This document shows positions 4,735-6,003 of a stretch of DNA of 6,003 nucleotides, piece after piece. A model generated the notes under the pieces. It was given only the letters and a program-made list of their open reading frames with translations. It searched no databases and was not told where the DNA came from. The stretch spans positions 1-6,003 of the forward strand of contig USHZ01000117.1 of assembly GCA_900554595.1 (NCBI GenBank), read 5' to 3'. Source of the DNA: an uncultured Collinsella sp. (GTDB lineage: Bacteria; Actinomycetota; Coriobacteriia; Coriobacteriales; Coriobacteriaceae). Position 1 is the first letter of the stretch. Every line of letters begins with the position of its first letter. Made by a program: the position numbers and the translations under genes.

Positions 4735-6003
4735 TGGCTGCACGCTTTGGTGACATGCTGCTCGAGCAGCGTCGCCGAATGGGCCTTTCCATTCAGCAGG
4801 TCGCCAACACCATCAAAATCAGGCCGCAGATCATCGAGTTTTTCGAGAATGGCAATTTTGCATCGATGCCTCCGCGCGGCTATGCGCAGGGCATGATTTC
4901 GAGCTACGCACGCTTTTTGGGCCTCAATCCGCGCGAGGTCGTCAACGCTTATTTTGATGAACTCATGGCATATGAACGCGAGACGTCGCAGCAGGGCGGT
5001 CGTTTTCAGGACGCCGCCGGCTACGTCAATTCGCGTTCCTCGGTCGACAACGGCCGTTTCCTGATGGTTCAGGGCGGACGTTCGACGCGTTATGGCCAGC
5101 GCCCTCAGCAGGCTGGCTATATTACCGAGTCTGGCTCGAGCGAGGAGATTCGTTCTCAGCGCGATCGTTTTCGCAGCACGCCGGCGCCCGAGGAGCGCGC
5201 ACTCCCCGCTGCCCGCGGTGTCGCTCGTGACCCTCGTGCCGGCTACGGCGACGGCGGCTATTCCGATCGCGGTCACCGTGGTATCTCCACCGGACGCTCT
5301 CGCGGTGGCTATGCGGACGCCGACACCACGCAGGTGACGCCGCGTCTTCGCTCTCAACCACAGCCGTATGGCCAGCGCTCTTCGGCTCCGCGTGCGGGCC
5401 AGCGTGGCTATCAAGGTCGCGGTGAACTTGCGCCCCGCTCGGGTCAGCGCAGCCTTCAGGGCCAGGGTGGCTATCGCGGCCGTTCCGATAGCAATCGTGG
5501 TCGTATGCCTCAGGGAGGCGGCCGCAGCAGTTCCAGTCGTGGACGCGGCGGTTCCCGTGCTCCTCAAAACAACGGGCTCGATCCGCGTATCGTCTACGCA
5601 GGTATCGGTGCCGTGGCGTTGCTGCTGATCGTGCTCATCGTGGTACTTCTGCGCGGCTGCGCATCTTCGACGCCCGAGACCACGCCCGAGACGCCCACTG
5701 TTACCAAGACGACGCCCAAGAAGTCTTCTAAGAAGACCGAAACGGTCGACGAGGACGAAGACACCGATGATGCGACGGATGAGTCGACCGATTCGGACGC
5801 CACCAAGACGACGGCTAAAAAGGAAGAGAACGAGGTAACGAAGGTCAAGGTCTCCGTTGCCAAGGGAAAGACCGCCTGGATTGAGGTCAAGGTCGACGGT
5901 AAGTCGGTCTATGGTGCCCAGGCGACTGGCCCCTTTGAGCAGGAGTACACGCCCGAGTCCTCGATCGAGATCACCACGTCCAAGCCTTCCGATGTCACCG
6001 TTA
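4734..6003 (+). CDS. rodZ: RodZ-like HTH membrane protein with long RG-rich linker (3' end outside window)
   Basis: This is a single-pass membrane protein with RodZ architecture; RodZ links the cytoskeleton and wall-synthesis machinery to cell shape. The frame is open from the ATG to the window edge (423 codons, no stop). Residues 1-75 form the cytoplasmic RodZ-type helix-turn-helix (LGER-like start FGDMLLEQRRRMGLS, then PRGYAQGMISSYARFLGL at 47-64), which in this family is mainly a protein-binding domain. Residues 83-282 are a low-complexity linker, rich in Arg, Gly, Gln, Ser and Tyr and free of Lys. One membrane helix spans 286-306. Outside lie a Thr/Lys/acidic stretch (313-367) and the start of a DUF4115-like beta domain (about 368 on, with TAWIEVKVDGKSVY). 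The ATG overlaps the ftsK stop (4732-4734). The linker is far longer than in E. coli RodZ as I know it. A DNA-binding role cannot be excluded, and the shape role is inferred from architecture. Confidence 0.85.
   Translation, partial: MAARFGDMLLEQRRRMGLSIQQVANTIKIRPQIIEFFENGNFASMPPRGYAQGMISSYARFLGLNPREVVNAYFDELMAYERETSQQGGRFQDAAGYVNSRSSVDNGRFLMVQGGRSTRYGQRPQQAGYITESGSSEEIRSQRDRFRSTPAPEERALPAARGVARDPRAGYGDGGYSDRGHRGISTGRSRGGYADADTTQVTPRLRSQPQPYGQRSSAPRAGQRGYQGRGELAPRSGQRSLQGQGGYRGRSDSNRGRMPQGGGRSSSSRGRGGSRAPQNNGLDPRIVYAGIGAVALLLIVLIVVLLRGCASSTPETTPETPTVTKTTPKKSSKKTETVDEDEDTDDATDESTDSDATKTTAKKEENEVTKVKVSVAKGKTAWIEVKVDGKSVYGAQATGPFEQEYTPESSIEITTSKPSDVTV
5214..5558 (+). other. Region coding the Arg/Gly-rich disordered segment of the RodZ-like protein
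   Basis: Residues 161-275 contain 23 Arg and 26 Gly in 115 positions, six Tyr, seven acidic residues and no Lys. Recurrent short patterns include RGGY, GQRGYQGRG, GGYRGR and SRGRGG. There is no exact long tandem repeat, so it is best described as compositionally biased, probably unfolded and cytoplasmic. It resembles RGG-type RNA-binding or condensate-forming tails, but that role is inference. Confidence 0.75.
5703..5723 (+). repeat. TKTTPKK motif before the acidic run, copy 1
   Basis: Residues 324-330 of the RodZ-like protein read TKTTPKK. The first 12 bases, ACCAAGACGACG, recur exactly at 5802. The motif lies just outside the membrane and before an acidic run at 339-355. Confidence 0.6.
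5802..5822 (+). repeat. TKTTAKK motif after the acidic run, copy 2
   Basis: Residues 357-363 read TKTTAKK, a near-copy of the motif at 324-330. The pair brackets the acidic stretch with basic clusters on the outer side of the membrane. It may be a true duplication or simply biased composition. Confidence 0.6.

Noticed and set aside
4566..5567. 333-codon minus-strand frame opposite the RodZ-like linker
   Set aside because: Its Ala/Thr/Arg-rich product is the mirror of the RG-rich coding sequence; the plus frame has RBS, HTH, membrane helix and DUF4115-like domain.
5649..5660. LLRGC as a lipoprotein signal
   Set aside because: The site is about 300 residues from the N-terminus after a cytoplasmic domain, and Arg at -2 does not fit a lipobox.

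Overview
The window looks like chromosomal DNA from a high-GC Gram-positive actinobacterium, and I would guess class Coriobacteriia (Collinsella-like). The guess rests on the GC-rich codon use, the actinobacterial style of the RNase J protein, and the order RNase J, FtsK/SpoIIIE translocase, RodZ-like membrane protein. That order is familiar around the dapA-rnj-ftsK-recA neighbourhood of actinobacteria. The genus is inferred, not shown.

Layout: bases 1-281 hold no gene I can support. They contain a strong hairpin at 5-41, probably ending an upstream unit that lies outside the window. A G/T-rich leader follows, with a 7-bp inverted repeat at 174-193. Then come three plus-strand genes packed head to tail. 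rnj (282-1952) is a complete 556-residue RNase J. ftsK (1954-4734) is a complete 926-residue DNA translocase starting at TTG one base after the rnj stop. A RodZ-like gene starts at 4734, overlapping the ftsK stop by one base, and runs off the window end after 423 codons.

The ribosome binding sites for the second and third genes lie inside the last codons of the gene before, so the three are almost certainly one transcript with coupled translation. Functionally they join RNA processing and decay (RNase J), chromosome clearance at the septum (FtsK) and cell-shape or wall-synthesis scaffolding (RodZ-like), a housekeeping combination. I see no mobile element, CRISPR array, tRNA, rRNA or defence system.

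The least ordinary material is in disordered protein regions. The RodZ-like protein has a cytoplasmic linker of about 200 residues rich in Arg, Gly and Gln, and shows an almost absolute split between arginine (before the membrane segment) and lysine (after it). The FtsK linker carries a duplicated acidic/AKTTLLPRR module. I do not see evidence of a wholly new system.
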